Shown here piece after piece: positions 62,769 to 64,000 of a stretch of 64,000 nucleotides of DNA; the stretch's first letter is position 1, and the number at the start of each line of letters is the position of its first letter. Source of the DNA: Marasmius tenuissimus. Lineage: Eukaryota; Basidiomycota; Agaricomycetes; Agaricales; Marasmiaceae. The stretch spans positions 558,001-622,000 of the forward strand of contig JAQOTA010000071.1 in assembly GCA_029532415.1 (NCBI GenBank). Reading direction: 5' to 3'. The translations under genes were made by a program, and so were the position numbers. The notes under the pieces were generated by a model. That model saw only the letters and a program-made list of their open reading frames with translations, was not told where the DNA came from and searched no databases.

Positions 62769-64000
62769 CTATGTACCTTGGCGTATTTCCGGCCTGTGTG
62801 AGAACTCTTTCTTGGCTTCTGCCCTACACTCTGTCATGTACTTCTTCGCATTCGCTCGTTGCCTCGATGATTCCTTCACCCTCGCAACTTGAAGGTGAGG
62901 ATGAAGGTCCAGCCGCTCATTGGTGAGTCTCTCCTCGTCCTTTCCTTCCCTCGAAATGACCCCCCCGACAATCCACTGATTCTGAGGTTCCTGTGCCTTT
63001 AGGTACCATGTGCGAACGCGACGAACAAGCTTTCCAATATGCTCGTCGTTGCCTGCTATGACAACCAACAAGGCCGTTTCGGTGCTCGGCTTGATGGGAT
63101 CTGTCGTCATATGGATGAACCCGTGTGTGATAGTGTGTGTGACGGACATGTCCCCCCGCCCCGACTTGTATTTGACCACTACACCCCGCGATGTCAATTT
63201 GGGAGTGACATAAACGGGTTTCCCTCCTGAATCGTGCGGACCACCAACAATCGACACCTCGATCTTCAGATCAACAAGTTTCGGGTGTAAGATCCAATGG
63301 TCGCGTTCTGTTGGGGCTAGCTCGCCCAACGGGTTCCAAGGGTCAGACGAGTGTTGAGAAAATCGTGGAGAACGGGGAGGTGGTGTAGGAGTGCGCGGTC
63401 GAGGGGTACGAGGGTTTACGACAGGGAGCCTATCAAACCTCGAAAGGTAAGAAGCCGGGGTGAAATTCGGATGAGGGAGATCTGGGCGGAGGTACCAAAC
63501 CTCATAGGTATGGTCCATCGGGCGCCAGAGGTTCAAACGTTGAAGACTTTTGATTTCGACAACGTCCCTGTAGTCGATCCTCTCGATAGGTGCTTCCCGG
63601 CCTGCTAGTATGATGTCCAGCTCGACGTCGAGCAGCAGTCCAGATTTGACTGAACTGAGGTCAGCCTCCGGCGACATGTCTATGACTGTGTCCAGCAGCG
63701 ACCAGTCGATGTGTACGCCTCGGACAGTTCCCGTAACGCCCTTTCGTTGAGAACCAATGACCAAGATAGTGGCCCCGACCCAGGGCCCACGACGACCAGT
63801 GTACATGGGTCGCGTTCCGGTCTCTTCTGGACCCAGATCAGGACCCATCACTTCCTCAATCGGTTCGTCTGTTCGGGGAGTTTGCTCGGTACAGGGTTCG
63901 ATAGCAGGTCCTGTAGAGGATTCTGCAGAGGCGGTAGAGGGTTCGGTAGAGGTTTCGGGAGTAGTTTCGTGAATCCGAGATGAGCTTGATGAGCCTTCAG
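62769..64000 (-). CDS. KOW-like motif protein, incomplete at the window edge
   Basis: A single open frame from the right edge to 62769; the start lies beyond 64000, since the frame stays open through a Ser/Thr/Glu/Pro-rich region (ETSTEPSTASAESSTG). The first folded block, PWVGATILVIGSQRKGVTGT then VRGVHIDW, looks like a KOW-type RNA/protein-binding motif (as in SPT5/NusG). Pro-rich TPRPRTPTPPPRSP follows. A second domain (GGKPVYVTPKLTSRGVVVKYKS, LLVVIAGNDEHIGKLVRRVR) and a basic C-terminus (RQRANAKKYMTECRAEAKKE) complete it. Function unknown; proteins of this type are multicopy in agaricomycetes and sometimes transposon-borne. Confidence 0.55.
   Translation of the reverse strand, partial: EGSSSSSRIHETTPETSTEPSTASAESSTGPAIEPCTEQTPRTDEPIEEVMGPDLGPEETGTRPMYTGRRGPWVGATILVIGSQRKGVTGTVRGVHIDWSLLDTVIDMSPEADLSSVKSGLLLDVELDIILAGREAPIERIDYRDVVEIKSLQRLNLWRPMDHTYEVWYLRPDLPHPNFTPASYLSRFDRLPVVNPRTPRPRTPTPPPRSPRFSQHSSDPWNPLGELAPTERDHWILHPKLVDLKIEVSIVGGPHDSGGKPVYVTPKLTSRGVVVKYKSGRGDMSVTHTITHGFIHMTTDPIKPSTETALLVVIAGNDEHIGKLVRRVRTWYLKAQEPQNQWIVGGVISREGKDEERLTNERLDLHPHLQVARVKESSRQRANAKKYMTECRAEAKKEFSHRPEIRQGT

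Overview
The window looks like nuclear DNA of an agaricomycete (mushroom-forming basidiomycete). Genes carry many 50-70 nt GT-AG introns. The recognisable families are ones amplified in that group: NACHT NTPases, an uncharacterised basidiomycete N-terminal module, GH76-like secreted proteins, type-B carboxylesterases, a DUF6698-like protein, and transposon-borne TET/JBP-like dioxygenases. All calls come from reading translations, splice sites and repeats by eye; no database search was run.

Layout. 0-4.8 kb is relic DNA: a broken unknown gene, a 644-bp hAT-like MITE with an 8-bp target duplication, a dispersed motif (GCCTCCGAAGTG), and a 5'-truncated copy of the tail of the NACHT gene found at 18-23 kb. 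4.83-15.09 kb is one complete 10,263-bp Mutator-like element (MULE) with 80-bp terminal inverted repeats and a perfect 9-bp target duplication (GCGCACGAT). It carries a GRF zinc-finger gene, a TET/JBP-like 2OG-Fe(II) dioxygenase gene, a captured host-gene fragment, and a spliced MULE transposase with a SWIM zinc finger.

15.5-51 kb is a segmentally duplicated accessory block. Five paralogues (A 18.0-22.9, B 28.7-31.8, C 37.6-41.4, D 42.2-46.1, E 47.2-50.8 kb) share a central module. A ends in a NACHT NTPase, while B-E end in paired C2H2 zinc fingers and D/E (C degenerate) also start with one. Interspersed are a broken and a complete copy of one carboxylesterase, a second carboxylesterase, two degraded cullin N-terminal fragments and a GH76-like gene. 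Short remnants of the carboxylesterase tail (41.7 kb) and of the DNMT2 start (46.9 kb) lie between paralogues and record how the array grew: the ancestral order was probably carboxylesterase - module gene - DNMT2.

51-64 kb is more ordinary: a DNMT2-type tRNA methyltransferase, a coiled-coil protein of unknown function, the second GH76-like paralogue (inverted relative to the first), a motif cluster (GATGTACAAC), a DUF6698-like gene, and a KOW-like gene running off the right edge. The two most interesting systems are the MULE that carries a putative DNA-base oxidase and GRF finger as cargo, and the module array in which the same N-terminal part is coupled either to a NACHT switch or to DNA-binding-type zinc fingers.
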